From: Mycolicibacterium septicum DSM 44393 | GTDB lineage: Bacteria > Actinomycetota > Actinomycetes > Mycobacteriales > Mycobacteriaceae | Assembly (NCBI RefSeq): GCF_000455325.1 | Contig: NZ_HG322952.1 | Coordinates: 96,662-160,661, forward strand | DNA length: 64,000 nucleotides | Reading direction: 5' to 3' | In this document: positions 34,743-46,531 of the stretch, one piece after another | How the letters are laid out: the number at the start of each line of letters is the position of its first letter | Numbering within the stretch: the first letter of the stretch is position 1 | The notes under the pieces: generated by a model | Seen by the model: only the letters and a program-made list of their open reading frames with translations | Database searches by the model: none | What the model was told of the DNA's origin: nothing | Translations under genes and position numbers: made by a program

Positions 34743-36099
34743 AACGCTTACCGAAACACTTGCCGGGATTGTCGGTGCCGGGTACGTCACCACCGACCCC
34801 GACGTGTTGGACGGCCGCTGCGTCGACCACACCGGGCGGTACCGCGGGCAGGCGACAGCTCTGGTCCGCCCCGGCAACGCCGACGAAGTGGCGGCGGTGC
34901 TGCGAGCCTGCCGCGACGCGGGAGCGTGTGTCACGGTGCAGGGCGGCCGGACCTCATTGGTGGCCGGGACGGTTCCGGAGAACGACGACATCCTGCTGTC
35001 CACCGAGCGACTCACCGGGATCGGTGCCATCGACACCGTCGAGCGCAGGGTCACCGTCGGTGCCGGGACTCCCCTGGCCGCCGTGCAGCGGGCCGCCACG
35101 GCGGCGGGTCTGGTGTTCGGCGTCGACCTTGCCGCACGTGAATCGGCCACCGTCGGCGGGATGGCCTCCACCAACGCCGGGGGTCTGCGCACGGTGCGCT
35201 ACGGCAACATGGGCGAGCAGGTGCTGGGCCTGGACATCGCGCTACCGGACGGGTCGGTGGTGCACCGGCACAGCCAGGTCCGCCGCGACAACACGGGCTA
35301 CGATCTGGCCTCCCTTTTCGTCGGCGCCGAGGGCACCCTCGGCGTGATCACGACGCTGGACCTGCGACTGCACCCAGCGCCCACCCACCGGGTCACCGCG
35401 ATCTGCGGGTTCGCCGACCTGGATGCACTCGTCGGCGCAGGCCGGATCTTCCGTGACCTCGAGGGCATCGCCGCCCTGGAGCTGATCGACGCCCGGGCCA
35501 GTGCGCTGACCGCCGAGCACCTCGGCGTGGCCGCCCCGGTCGACGGCGCCTGGCAGCTGCTGATCGAATTGGCCGGCGACACCGACCAGACCGAACGCCT
35601 GGCCGACGCGCTGGAGGACGCCGACCTGTGCGGCGAGCCCGCCGTCGGCATCGACACAACCGCGCAACAGCGGTTGTGGCAGGTCCGCGAGTCGGTGGCC
35701 GAGGTGCTCGGATTGTTCGGCCCGCCACTGAAATTCGATGTCTCCCTGCCGCTGTCGGCGATCCAGGGTTTCGCCGACGCATCGGCCGAGTTGATCGCCG
35801 GCCATGCGCCAGAAGCGATCCCGGTGCTGTTCGGACACATCGGCGAGGGCAATCTGCACCTGAACGTGCTGCGCTGTTCCACCGATTCCGAACCCGGGCT
35901 GTACGCCGCGATGATGACGCTGATCGCCGACTGCGGCGGCAACGTCAGCTCGGAACACGGCGTCGGCTCACGTAAACGCGACTATGTGGCGATGTCACGC
36001 ACCGAGGCCGACATCGCGGCCATGCGCACCGTCAAGGCCGCGTTCGATCCGGGCGGCTATCTCAATCCCGCTGTGCTGTTCCATCGCGCTCGGCCATGA
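34735..36099 (+). CDS. FAD-linked oxidase, D-2-hydroxyacid (2-hydroxyglutarate-like) dehydrogenase
   Basis: A 454-residue PCMH-type flavoprotein. The FAD-binding half contains VTVQGGRTSLVAGTVP near residue 65, VGGMASTNAGGLRTVRYGNMG near 140 and VGAEGTLGVITTLDLRLHP near 195. The C-terminal half has LFGHIGEGNLHLNV near 362 with metal-type His residues, and SSEHGVGSRKRDY near 405. The pattern is closest to D-2-hydroxyglutarate/D-lactate dehydrogenases. The GTG overlaps the previous gene by eight bases, suggesting co-transcription with the nuclease-helicase. It ends 38 bases inside the convergent MFS gene. Confidence 0.85.
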   Translation: MTETLTETLAGIVGAGYVTTDPDVLDGRCVDHTGRYRGQATALVRPGNADEVAAVLRACRDAGACVTVQGGRTSLVAGTVPENDDILLSTERLTGIGAIDTVERRVTVGAGTPLAAVQRAATAAGLVFGVDLAARESATVGGMASTNAGGLRTVRYGNMGEQVLGLDIALPDGSVVHRHSQVRRDNTGYDLASLFVGAEGTLGVITTLDLRLHPAPTHRVTAICGFADLDALVGAGRIFRDLEGIAALELIDARASALTAEHLGVAAPVDGAWQLLIELAGDTDQTERLADALEDADLCGEPAVGIDTTAQQRLWQVRESVAEVLGLFGPPLKFDVSLPLSAIQGFADASAELIAGHAPEAIPVLFGHIGEGNLHLNVLRCSTDSEPGLYAAMMTLIADCGGNVSSEHGVGSRKRDYVAMSRTEADIAAMRTVKAAFDPGGYLNPAVLFHRARP

Positions 36100-37780
36100 A
36101 CTCGGCGTAGATGTTCTCCCACTTGTCGGGGTCCGCGGCTTCGGGGAGGGCCACCGGCAGTGCGCGGAATTGGTCGGTGACCGCGTCCGGATCACCGTCA
36201 TGGCTCACGGTGAACTCGATGTAGTCGTCGTCATCGTCGTCACGGGGATCCAGGTAGGGCTCGGGGTTCGCGTCCCGCCCGGGCGCCGCCGCGAAGGTCG
36301 ATTCATTGCCGAAACCGAGCAGGAACAGGGCGGCCACCACACCGAACAGCGCGACGAACGCGGGCAGCAGCATGGACTGCGACATCGCCGCGGCGAACGG
36401 CACGTGCAAGAACTCGGGCAGTTCGGCGGCCGCACCCTCCCCGCGGGGCGCCGCGCTTGCCGCCCCCGGCAGTTCGGCGCCGATGCGCGACGTCATGTAC
36501 GCCGCGATCCCGGCGCTGCCCAGCACCGACCCGACCTGTCGGGTGGCGTTGTACACACCCGAGCCGGCCCCGGCCAGGTCCGGCGGCAGGTTGCGCGTCG
36601 CGGTCGCCGCCAGCGGGGACCAGATGAATGCCATGCCGATGCCCATCACCAACTGCGGCAGCAGTAGCCGCCAGATCGGGGTCGTCGGGGTCATCTCCAC
36701 CGCCAGCCAGGTCAGCCCGATCGCCATGGCCGAGAAGCCGAAGCCGATCACCGGCGTCGGATGCGCCCGGTCGACGATGCGACCCACCACCGGTGCCAGC
36801 ACACCGCTGGCGATGGCAGTCGGCGCGGTCAACAGGGCCGACCGGATCGGCGACAGCCCGCACACGGTCTGGGCGTAGAACATCAACGGCAGGATCATCG
36901 CCGTCACCGCGAACCCGATCGTCGCGACGCCCACGTTGGCCAGACTGAAATCGCGGTCCTTGAAGATCCGCAGCGGGATCAGCGGCTCGGCGGTGTTGAC
37001 CGCCTGCCAGCACACGAACGCCACCATCACCGCGATGCCGACCGCACCGGTGGCCCACACCCACGGCGCCCAGTCCCGCGACTGCCCCTCCTGCAGCGCG
37101 AACACGATCAGGAACATGCCGACGCCGGACAGCACCACGCCCAGCAGGTCGAACCGGTGCGGCTGGGTGGGCAGCACCGGGACCAGCCACACCGCCAGCG
37201 CCAGACCCAGGATTCCGATCGGCACGTTGACGAAGAAGATCCACTGCCAGCCAAGGCCCCCGACCAGCACGCCACCGGCCAACGGCCCGACCAGGGTGGC
37301 GACCCCGGCGGTCGCACCCCACACGCTCATCGCCACCCCGCGCCGCTCGGGCGGGAAGATGCGGGTGATCGTCGACAAGGTCTGCGGTGTCAGCAACGCC
37401 GCGCCGATGCCCTGCACCACGCGCGCGGCGATCAGCATCTCGATGCTGCCGGCCAGACCACACCACAGCGAGGCCGCGGTGAACACGGCCAGCCCGGCCA
37501 GGTAGAGGTTCTTGGGTCCGTACACATCGCCGAGCCGGCCGGCGACCAGCAGCGGCACCGCATACGCGAGCAGGTAGGCGCTGGTCACCCAGATCACGCC
37601 GTCGTAGTCGGCGCCCAGGGCTTCCATGATCGTCGGATTGGCGACCGCCACGATCGTCGCGTCGACCAGGATCATGAAGAAGCCGACCATCATGGCCCAC
37701 AGCGCGTTCCACGGATTCTCCGGACGCGCGGACCCATTGCCCTGCGCGTTCGGGGTGCGGGCGTTCAGCACTGGAGACAT
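36062..37780 (-). CDS. DHA2-family (14-helix) MFS drug transporter (Rv1250-type)
   Basis: A 572-residue EmrB/QacA-type antiporter with 14 hydrophobic segments. Visible are the TM1 motif LVDATIVAVANPTI (residues 38-51), motif A GRLGDVYGPKN near 81, and motif C GPLAGGVLVGGLGW near 164. A final hydrophilic tail of about 70 residues is rich in Asp/Glu (RDDDDDDY), unusual in length. It probably exports hydrophobic drugs by proton antiport. The tail-coding end overlaps the convergent FAD oxidase gene by 38 bases. Confidence 0.9.
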   Translation of the reverse strand: MSPVLNARTPNAQGNGSARPENPWNALWAMMVGFFMILVDATIVAVANPTIMEALGADYDGVIWVTSAYLLAYAVPLLVAGRLGDVYGPKNLYLAGLAVFTAASLWCGLAGSIEMLIAARVVQGIGAALLTPQTLSTITRIFPPERRGVAMSVWGATAGVATLVGPLAGGVLVGGLGWQWIFFVNVPIGILGLALAVWLVPVLPTQPHRFDLLGVVLSGVGMFLIVFALQEGQSRDWAPWVWATGAVGIAVMVAFVCWQAVNTAEPLIPLRIFKDRDFSLANVGVATIGFAVTAMILPLMFYAQTVCGLSPIRSALLTAPTAIASGVLAPVVGRIVDRAHPTPVIGFGFSAMAIGLTWLAVEMTPTTPIWRLLLPQLVMGIGMAFIWSPLAATATRNLPPDLAGAGSGVYNATRQVGSVLGSAGIAAYMTSRIGAELPGAASAAPRGEGAAAELPEFLHVPFAAAMSQSMLLPAFVALFGVVAALFLLGFGNESTFAAAPGRDANPEPYLDPRDDDDDDYIEFTVSHDGDPDAVTDQFRALPVALPEAADPDKWENIYAEFMAERDGTAQRD

Positions 37781-37859
37781 GTCGAATGTGGTGGGTTGGG
37801 CCTCGGGTCCGACCTAGTTGGGTTGTTGGCGGGCCCAGCCGACGCTACCCGGGAGCGGG

Positions 37860-39146
37860 TCAGGCCGGCTCGACAACCGCCTCCGGAGCGACGTCGAGCG
37901 TGTCGCCCGGGTATTCGCTCGGCTCCTCGTCACCGTTACGCCGACCCACCAGCAGTAGCGCCGCCAAGGCGATCGCCATGCCTGCCGTCATCACCCACGA
38001 CAACGCCGGCGCGCCGTTGCCCAGGGCCCCGATCGCGGGCGCCACCGCGGCACCGAGTCCGAACTGTGCCGCGCCCAGCAGCGCGGCCGCCGTGCCGGCA
38101 GCGTCGGGATGACGCGACAGCGCGACCGCCGGGGCATTGGGAAGGACCAGGCCCATCCCGGCCAGGATCGCCAGCACCGGCACCAAGAACGCGGACAGCC
38201 CACCCACGTGCGCGACGGTCAGCGCGACGAACACCACGCCGGCCAGCGTCGACCAGCTCAGCGCCGCCACCGTGATGGCCTGCGGCGAGAACCGGCGCAG
38301 CAGCACGACGTTGAACTGGGTGGAGCCGATCAGCGCGATGGCACCCGCGGCGAACACCAGCGCGAAGGCCTGCTGGTCCAGGCCGTAGTGGCCCTGAAGG
38401 ACGAACGGCGCGGCCGAGATGTAGGCGAACAGCCCCGACATGCCGAGCGCGGCCACCAGGACCAGGATCACGAACCGCGAGTCGCGCAGGAGCTCGATGT
38501 AGGTGCCGATGATGCCGCCCACCGCCAGCGGGCGCCGGTGTGAAACCGGCAGCGTCTCGGGCAGGGCGAGCGCGGCCATCAGCAGCAGGCCGCCGGCCAC
38601 TACCACCAACGCGACGAACACCCAGTGCCAGGACCCGTGCAGCAGCACCGCCGCGCCCAGCGACGGGGCCAGCACCGGGGCCACCCCGAGCACCAGCATC
38701 AACCGTGACATCACCGTCGCCGCCGCCGTGCCGCTGAACAGGTCACCGACCACGGCGATGGCCACCACCGAGGCGGCCGCCGCGCCCATGCCCTGCAGTC
38801 CGCGCGCCAGCCCGAGGATCGCGATGTCGGGCGCCAGCACACACAGCACCGAGGCCACCATGTGCAGCACGATGCCCCACATCAACGGGCGCCTGCGGCC
38901 CAGCGAGTCCGACAGCGGGCCGACGATCAGTTGCCCGAGCGCCAGGCCTGCCAGGGTTCCGGTGAGCGTCAACTGGGACACCGAGGAGGAAACCGAGAGC
39001 TCGTCGGCGATCCGCGGCAGCGCAGGCAGATACATGTCGATGGTCAGCGGCCCCAACGCGACGAGGGCCCCCAGCACCAGGATCATCCGGATCCGGCTCG
39101 GCGCGGCTGGCGATGTCGTCTGGTCCACGTCGCGCGATGATGCCAT
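37860..39146 (-). CDS. Bcr/CflA-family multidrug MFS transporter
   Basis: A 428-residue 12-helix efflux protein of the Bcr/CflA group. It has the family start LTIDMYLPALPRIADEL (residues 39-55), then LALGQLIVGPLSDSLGRRRPL (71-92, motif A) and GLARGLQGMGAAAASV. Substrates may include chloramphenicol- or bicyclomycin-like drugs and dipeptides. It is codirectional with the DHA2 pump but separated by 79 bases, in which no clear promoter was recognised. The membrane-protein gene on the other strand starts 127 bases away. Confidence 0.88.
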   Translation of the reverse strand: MASSRDVDQTTSPAAPSRIRMILVLGALVALGPLTIDMYLPALPRIADELSVSSSVSQLTLTGTLAGLALGQLIVGPLSDSLGRRRPLMWGIVLHMVASVLCVLAPDIAILGLARGLQGMGAAAASVVAIAVVGDLFSGTAAATVMSRLMLVLGVAPVLAPSLGAAVLLHGSWHWVFVALVVVAGGLLLMAALALPETLPVSHRRPLAVGGIIGTYIELLRDSRFVILVLVAALGMSGLFAYISAAPFVLQGHYGLDQQAFALVFAAGAIALIGSTQFNVVLLRRFSPQAITVAALSWSTLAGVVFVALTVAHVGGLSAFLVPVLAILAGMGLVLPNAPAVALSRHPDAAGTAAALLGAAQFGLGAAVAPAIGALGNGAPALSWVMTAGMAIALAALLLVGRRNGDEEPSEYPGDTLDVAPEAVVEPA

Positions 39147-39273
39147 GAAGCTGAACAGCCCCGCATTCGAGTTTTTTGTTCCCGGTGACAGCGGTCACCC
39201 TCGGGCACCCACGGCGGGTCGTCGTTCGTTAGCCTGGCAGTCAACGATGGGTTCACACCTGGGAGGCCCCGAA

Positions 39274-40056
39274 GTGTTTGCGCGGTCCAAAGCCCAATTA
39301 CCGGCCAAGGTCGAAGAGACGACCGATCCCAGCGCCGCGGCCAAGGTGCTCTCGGCGATCATCGAGGGCAGTTCACGCGTGCAGGCCCCCGCGGTCAAGG
39401 CATACGTGGACCGGTTGCGCAGCCAGCAGCCCGATGCCACCCCGGCCGAGATCGTGACCCGGCTGGAGAAGCACTACCTGGCCGCGGTGATGGCCAGCGG
39501 CGCGGCCGTCGGCTCGGCGGCGGCATTCCCCGGTATCGGAACGCTGGTGGCGCTCTCGGCCGTGGCCGGGGAGACGGTGGTGTTCCTCGAGGCGACGTCG
39601 GTGTTCGTGCTCGCGGTCGCCGAGGTGTACGGCATCCCCGCCGACCACCGCGAACGGCGCCGCGCCCTGGTGCTCTCGGTGCTCGTCGGCGACGACAGCA
39701 AGCACGCCATCGCCGACCTGCTCGGCACCGGACGTACCAGCGGCGCGTGGCTGTCCGACGGTGCCGCGACACTGCCGTTGCCCGCGGTTTCCCAGCTCAA
39801 CTCCCGGCTGGTCAAGTACTTCGTCAAGCGGTATACGCTCAAGCGCGGCGCGATGGCTTTCGGCAAGATGCTGCCGGTCGGCATCGGTGCTGTCATCGGC
39901 GGCGTCGGCAACCGGTTGATGGGTAAGAAGATCGTCGCCAACGCCCGCCAGGCGTTCGGCGCGCCCCCGCCGCGGTGGCCTGCAACGTTGCATGTGCTGC
40001 CGTCCGCTAAGTCCGCCACCCCCATGCCGACCTCGGGTGGCGCCGAAAGGCGATAG
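39274..40056 (+). CDS. Conserved membrane protein (Rv1249c-type)
   Basis: A 260-residue protein with one strongly hydrophobic hairpin (about residues 70-115: AVMASGAAVGSAAAFPGIGT then VVFLEATSVFVLAVAEVYGI) and a Gly-rich segment near 205 (MLPVGIGAVIGGVGNRLMG). Function unknown. GTG 39274 is chosen as start because GGGAGG (39261-39266) lies seven bases before it; ATG 39247 would add nine residues and lacks a ribosome site. It precedes kgd, from which two hairpins separate it. Confidence 0.8.
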   Translation: MFARSKAQLPAKVEETTDPSAAAKVLSAIIEGSSRVQAPAVKAYVDRLRSQQPDATPAEIVTRLEKHYLAAVMASGAAVGSAAAFPGIGTLVALSAVAGETVVFLEATSVFVLAVAEVYGIPADHRERRRALVLSVLVGDDSKHAIADLLGTGRTSGAWLSDGAATLPLPAVSQLNSRLVKYFVKRYTLKRGAMAFGKMLPVGIGAVIGGVGNRLMGKKIVANARQAFGAPPPRWPATLHVLPSAKSATPMPTSGGAERR

Positions 40057-40089
40057 CCTTTATGCGGCGGTCGAACGGGGTCGACCGCC
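40046..40089 (+). terminator. Two tandem hairpins between the membrane-protein gene and kgd
   Basis: AAAGGC-GATA-GCCTTT (40046-40061) is a perfect six-pair hairpin overlapping the stop codon. GGCGGTCGA-ACGGGG-TCGACCGCC (40066-40089) is a perfect nine-pair hairpin. They could end the upstream transcript, or form part of the kgd leader, since kgd starts only 72 bases later. Confidence 0.55.
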
Positions 40090-40161
40090 CACAGAAGAAC
40101 ACAAGCGGCAAGCCTCCTTGTGACGGCTGGCCGGACACAAGAATCGAGGCGAGTGTCTGCC

Positions 40162-43890
<3,729 letters not shown>

Positions 43891-43913
43891 CCGCTTCGCC
43901 TGATCACCGAAAT

Positions 43914-43958
43914 CAACGAAATGGTCGCTGCCGCACGACGGTAGCGACCATTTCGTTG
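43914..43958 (+). terminator. Strong hairpin terminator after kgd
   Basis: Twenty bases from 43914 (CAACGAAATGGTCGCTGCCG) pair with 43939-43958 around a five-base loop, with a single G-T wobble. It starts 24 bases after the kgd stop. It is the strongest simple hairpin noticed in the window and probably ends the kgd transcript; a short T-rich run (TTGTTCT) follows. Confidence 0.8.
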
Positions 43959-44044
43959 TTCTGGGGGTGCCCGGGCGCGCGTGCATTCGAATCACCGCGC
44001 GTACAACCCTGGGCCGCACCAGGGCCGGCGGCTACTCATCTAGG

Positions 44045-45355
44045 GTGACTATCGAAGCTGACCCGCTCGTCGATGAGGCGCAGGCACCCGCTGCGCCCAA
44101 CACGGTGCGCACCGCGGTCCTGGCCAGCGTGCTCGGGACGACGATCGAGTGGTACGACTTCTTCCTGTACGCCACGGCCGCGAGCCTGGTGTTCAACCAC
44201 ACCTTCTTCCCGGACCAGAGCTCCTTCGTCGGCACGATGCTGGCATTCGCCACCTTCGCGGTCGGGTTCCTGGTCCGGCCCATCGGCGGATTCGTCTTCG
44301 GTCACATCGGCGACCGGATCGGCCGCAAGAAGACGCTCGCCCTGACCATGCTGTTGATGGGCGTGGCGACCGCATTGATGGGCGTGCTGCCCACCGCGGC
44401 GCAGATCGGAGTGCTGGCACCGGTCCTGCTTCTGGTGTTGCGGGTGGTCCAGGGATTCGCCCTCGGCGGTGAGTGGGCCGGCGCGGTGCTGCTGGCCGTC
44501 GAGCACAGCCCTCGTCATCGCCGCGGATTGTTCGGCAGCATCCCGCAGGTCGGTCTGGCGCTGGGCCTGGCGCTGGGCACCGGGGTGTTCGTGCTGTTGC
44601 AGCTCTGGCTGTCGGCCGAGGCATTCCAGGCCTACGGGTGGCGGATCGCGTTCCTGTTCAGCGTCGTGCTGGTGATCTTCGGTGTCGTGGTGCGGTTCCG
44701 GGTGGCCGAGACCCCGGCGTTCGAGAAGCTGCGCGATGACGACGAACGCTCGGCGGTCCCCGTCAAGGAGATCTTCCGTCCCCCGACGCTGCGCTCGACC
44801 GTGCTGGGCCTGCTGTCACGCTGGGGCGAGGGCGCCGCGTTCAACACCTGGGGCGTGTTCACCATCTCGTACGCCACCGCGACCCTGCACCTGGGCAAGG
44901 TGCCCGTGCTGGTCGTGGTGACCGCGGCGGCGCTGCTCATGGCGGTACTGCTGCCGGTCTCGGGCCTGCTGGCCGACCGGTTCAGCCCGAAGGCTGTCTA
45001 CGCGTCGGGTATCGCCGCGTACGCCGTGGTGGTGTTCCCCGCGTTCGCGTTGTTCGGCACCGGCAGCATCGTGGCGTACGCGGTGGGAATGTTGTTGGCG
45101 TTCGGCGTCATTCACGCCTGGTTCTACGGCGCGCAGGGCACGCTCTACGCGTCCCTGTTCCCGACCCGCACCCGCTACACGGGTTTGTCGACGGTGTATC
45201 AGCTCTCCGGCGTCTACGCCTCGGGCCTCACACCGCTGATCCTCACGGCGCTGATCGCCGCCGGTGGCGGCGCACCGTGGCTGGCGTGCGGATACCTGGT
45301 GGCCACCGCGGTCATCAGTGTCATCGCCACGCTGCTGCTGCGCCCCGAGCACTGA
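44045..45355 (+). CDS. MHS-family MFS metabolite transporter
   Basis: A 436-residue metabolite:H+ symporter of the MHS group (shikimate, proline/betaine, citrate or 2-oxoglutarate importers). Hallmarks: GTTIEWYDFFLYATAASLVF (residues 32-51), FLVRPIGGFVFGHIGDRIGRKK near 78, and VLRVVQGFALGGEWAGAVLL near 128. The substrate is undetermined. GTG 44045 is used; a candidate -10 (TACTCA) ends only eight bases before it, so the transcript may be leaderless. It ends nine bases before the convergent aminopeptidase. Confidence 0.88.
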   Translation: MTIEADPLVDEAQAPAAPNTVRTAVLASVLGTTIEWYDFFLYATAASLVFNHTFFPDQSSFVGTMLAFATFAVGFLVRPIGGFVFGHIGDRIGRKKTLALTMLLMGVATALMGVLPTAAQIGVLAPVLLLVLRVVQGFALGGEWAGAVLLAVEHSPRHRRGLFGSIPQVGLALGLALGTGVFVLLQLWLSAEAFQAYGWRIAFLFSVVLVIFGVVVRFRVAETPAFEKLRDDDERSAVPVKEIFRPPTLRSTVLGLLSRWGEGAAFNTWGVFTISYATATLHLGKVPVLVVVTAAALLMAVLLPVSGLLADRFSPKAVYASGIAAYAVVVFPAFALFGTGSIVAYAVGMLLAFGVIHAWFYGAQGTLYASLFPTRTRYTGLSTVYQLSGVYASGLTPLILTALIAAGGGAPWLACGYLVATAVISVIATLLLRPEH

Positions 45356-45368
45356 GCGCGGCGCTCAG
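45352..45368. terminator. Possible bidirectional terminator palindrome
   Basis: CTGAGCGC-G-GCGCTCAG spans the facing stop codons of the MFS gene and the aminopeptidase gene. It is a perfect 17-base palindrome and could form a short hairpin on either RNA. Confidence 0.45.
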
Positions 45369-46129
45369 CACGTCGTCAGCACCAGCGGGCCGGATTCGGT
45401 GATCGCCACGGTGTTCTCGGTGTGGGCGGTGCGGGAGCCGTCGGCCGATCGGATGGTCCAGCCGTCGCGGTCGTAGACGATGCGGTTGGTGCCCGCGGCG
45501 AGCCACGGCTCGAGGGCCAGCGTCATCCCGGCCCGCAACTTCATGCCGCGGCCAGGCTTGCCCCGGTTGGGCACATGCGGGTCCTCGTGCATGGTCCGGC
45601 CCAGACCGTGCCCACCGAATTCGAGGTTGACCGGGTAGCCGTAATCGGCCGCGACGGCGCCGATGGCGGCCGAGATGTCGCCGAGCCGGTTACCGGGCCG
45701 GGCCGCGGCGGTTCCGGCGGCCAGCGCCTCCTCGGTGGCCCGGACCAGGCGCACGTCGGCGGCCGCGGGGGTCCCGACGATCACGGTGCGGGCCGCGTCG
45801 GCGACCCAGCCGTCGATCGACACCGCGAAGTCCATGCTGAGCACGTCACCGTCACGCAGCCGGTAGTCGTGCGGGAGGCCGTGCAGCACGGCGTCGTTGA
45901 CCGACAGGCAGATGACGTTGCGGAACGGCCCCCTGCCGAACGACGGGTCGTAGTCCCAGTAGCAGGACTCAGCGCCGCGCCGTTTGACCATGTCGCGGGC
46001 GTGGTGTTCGAGGTCGAGCAGGTTGACCCCGATCGCGGCGAGCCCGCTCAGCTCGCCGAGCACTTCGGCCACGAACCGCCCGGTGACCCGCATCTTCTCG
46101 ATCTCGGCCCCGGTCTTCAGCTCGATCAT
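45365..46129 (-). CDS. Type I methionine aminopeptidase (additional paralogue)
   Basis: A 254-residue Map. All metal ligands of the pita-bread fold are present: D100 and D111 (LSMDFAVSIDGWVADAA), H174 (GGHGLGRTMHEDPHVPN), E207 (LALEPW) and E238 (TENTV), with substrate His 83 (VNDAVLHG). It removes initiator Met from new proteins. Start: AGGAGG at 46138-46143 is eight bases from ATG 46129, whereas GTG 46135 is only two bases away, so ATG is preferred. Mycobacteria normally have mapA and mapB elsewhere. This copy faces an XRE regulator across two AT-rich palindromes, suggesting conditional expression. Confidence 0.9.
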   Translation of the reverse strand: MIELKTGAEIEKMRVTGRFVAEVLGELSGLAAIGVNLLDLEHHARDMVKRRGAESCYWDYDPSFGRGPFRNVICLSVNDAVLHGLPHDYRLRDGDVLSMDFAVSIDGWVADAARTVIVGTPAAADVRLVRATEEALAAGTAAARPGNRLGDISAAIGAVAADYGYPVNLEFGGHGLGRTMHEDPHVPNRGKPGRGMKLRAGMTLALEPWLAAGTNRIVYDRDGWTIRSADGSRTAHTENTVAITESGPLVLTTC

Positions 46130-46144
46130 GTCCACATCCTCCTC

Positions 46145-46181
46145 GGTATTTAAATACCAACACTAGCGGTATATAAATACC
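46145..46181. promoter_or_regulatory. Twin AT-rich palindromic operators between Map and XRE genes
   Basis: GGTATTTAAATACC (46145-46158, perfect palindrome) and GGTATATAAATACC (46168-46181, one mismatch pair) are spaced 23 bases centre to centre in an otherwise very GC-rich region. They abut the aminopeptidase ribosome site and precede the XRE gene by 18 bases, fitting binding by a dimeric XRE protein to control both genes. Confidence 0.75.
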
Positions 46182-46198
46182 AGCGCTACCGTGGTGTC

Positions 46199-46488
46199 GT
46201 GGTCCCGTACCCCGCTCACCCCCCGCGCAGATCGCCGCCGGCCGCCGACTCGGCGAGACCCTGCGTACCGCCCGGGGAGACCGCTCGCTCGACGAGGTGG
46301 CCGCGCACGCCGGCATCTCCCCGGAGACCTTGCGCAAGATCGAGACCGGCCGGCTGCCCTCCCCCGCGTTCGGCACGGTCGTCGGATTGAGCACCGCTCT
46401 GGACGTCCCGCTGCAGGTCCTGGCCGATGTGTGGCAGGAGGCCGCCGCAGCGGAGGCCGCCATATGCGAGACCGCCGGTACCGCGTAG
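46199..46488 (+). CDS. XRE-family helix-turn-helix regulator with apparent frameshift in a C run
   Basis: The conserved frame encodes a small XRE domain: GRRLGETLRTARGDRSLDEV, then AAHAGISPETLRKIETGRLP, where the recognition helix is clear, and a C-terminal helix (VLADVWQEAAAAEAA). That frame has no ATG, GTG or TTG before 46297, which would cut off helix 1. A GTG at 46199 opens another frame (MVPYPAHP) that joins the domain frame if the run of six C at 46219-46224 were seven. So the gene is frameshifted, phase-variable, or carries a sequencing error. It faces the methionine aminopeptidase across twin palindromes. Confidence 0.65.
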
Positions 46489-46531
46489 CCTCGTAACTCA
46501 ACACGTGTCGGACTACGCGAGGGAGTGTTCT

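Noticed and set aside
36761..38275. Plus-strand open frame across the two MFS transporter genes
   Set aside because: His/Arg/Gln-rich shadow of membrane-protein genes on the minus strand.
38503..39246. Upstream extension of the Rv1249c-type membrane protein frame
   Set aside because: It runs antisense through the Bcr/CflA transporter gene; the ribosome site GGGAGG at 39261 places the start at 39274.
40066..40090. Possible LexA-like sequence TCGAACGGGGTCGA
   Set aside because: The second half-site is GTCGAC rather than GTTCGA; the structure is better explained as a nine-pair hairpin.
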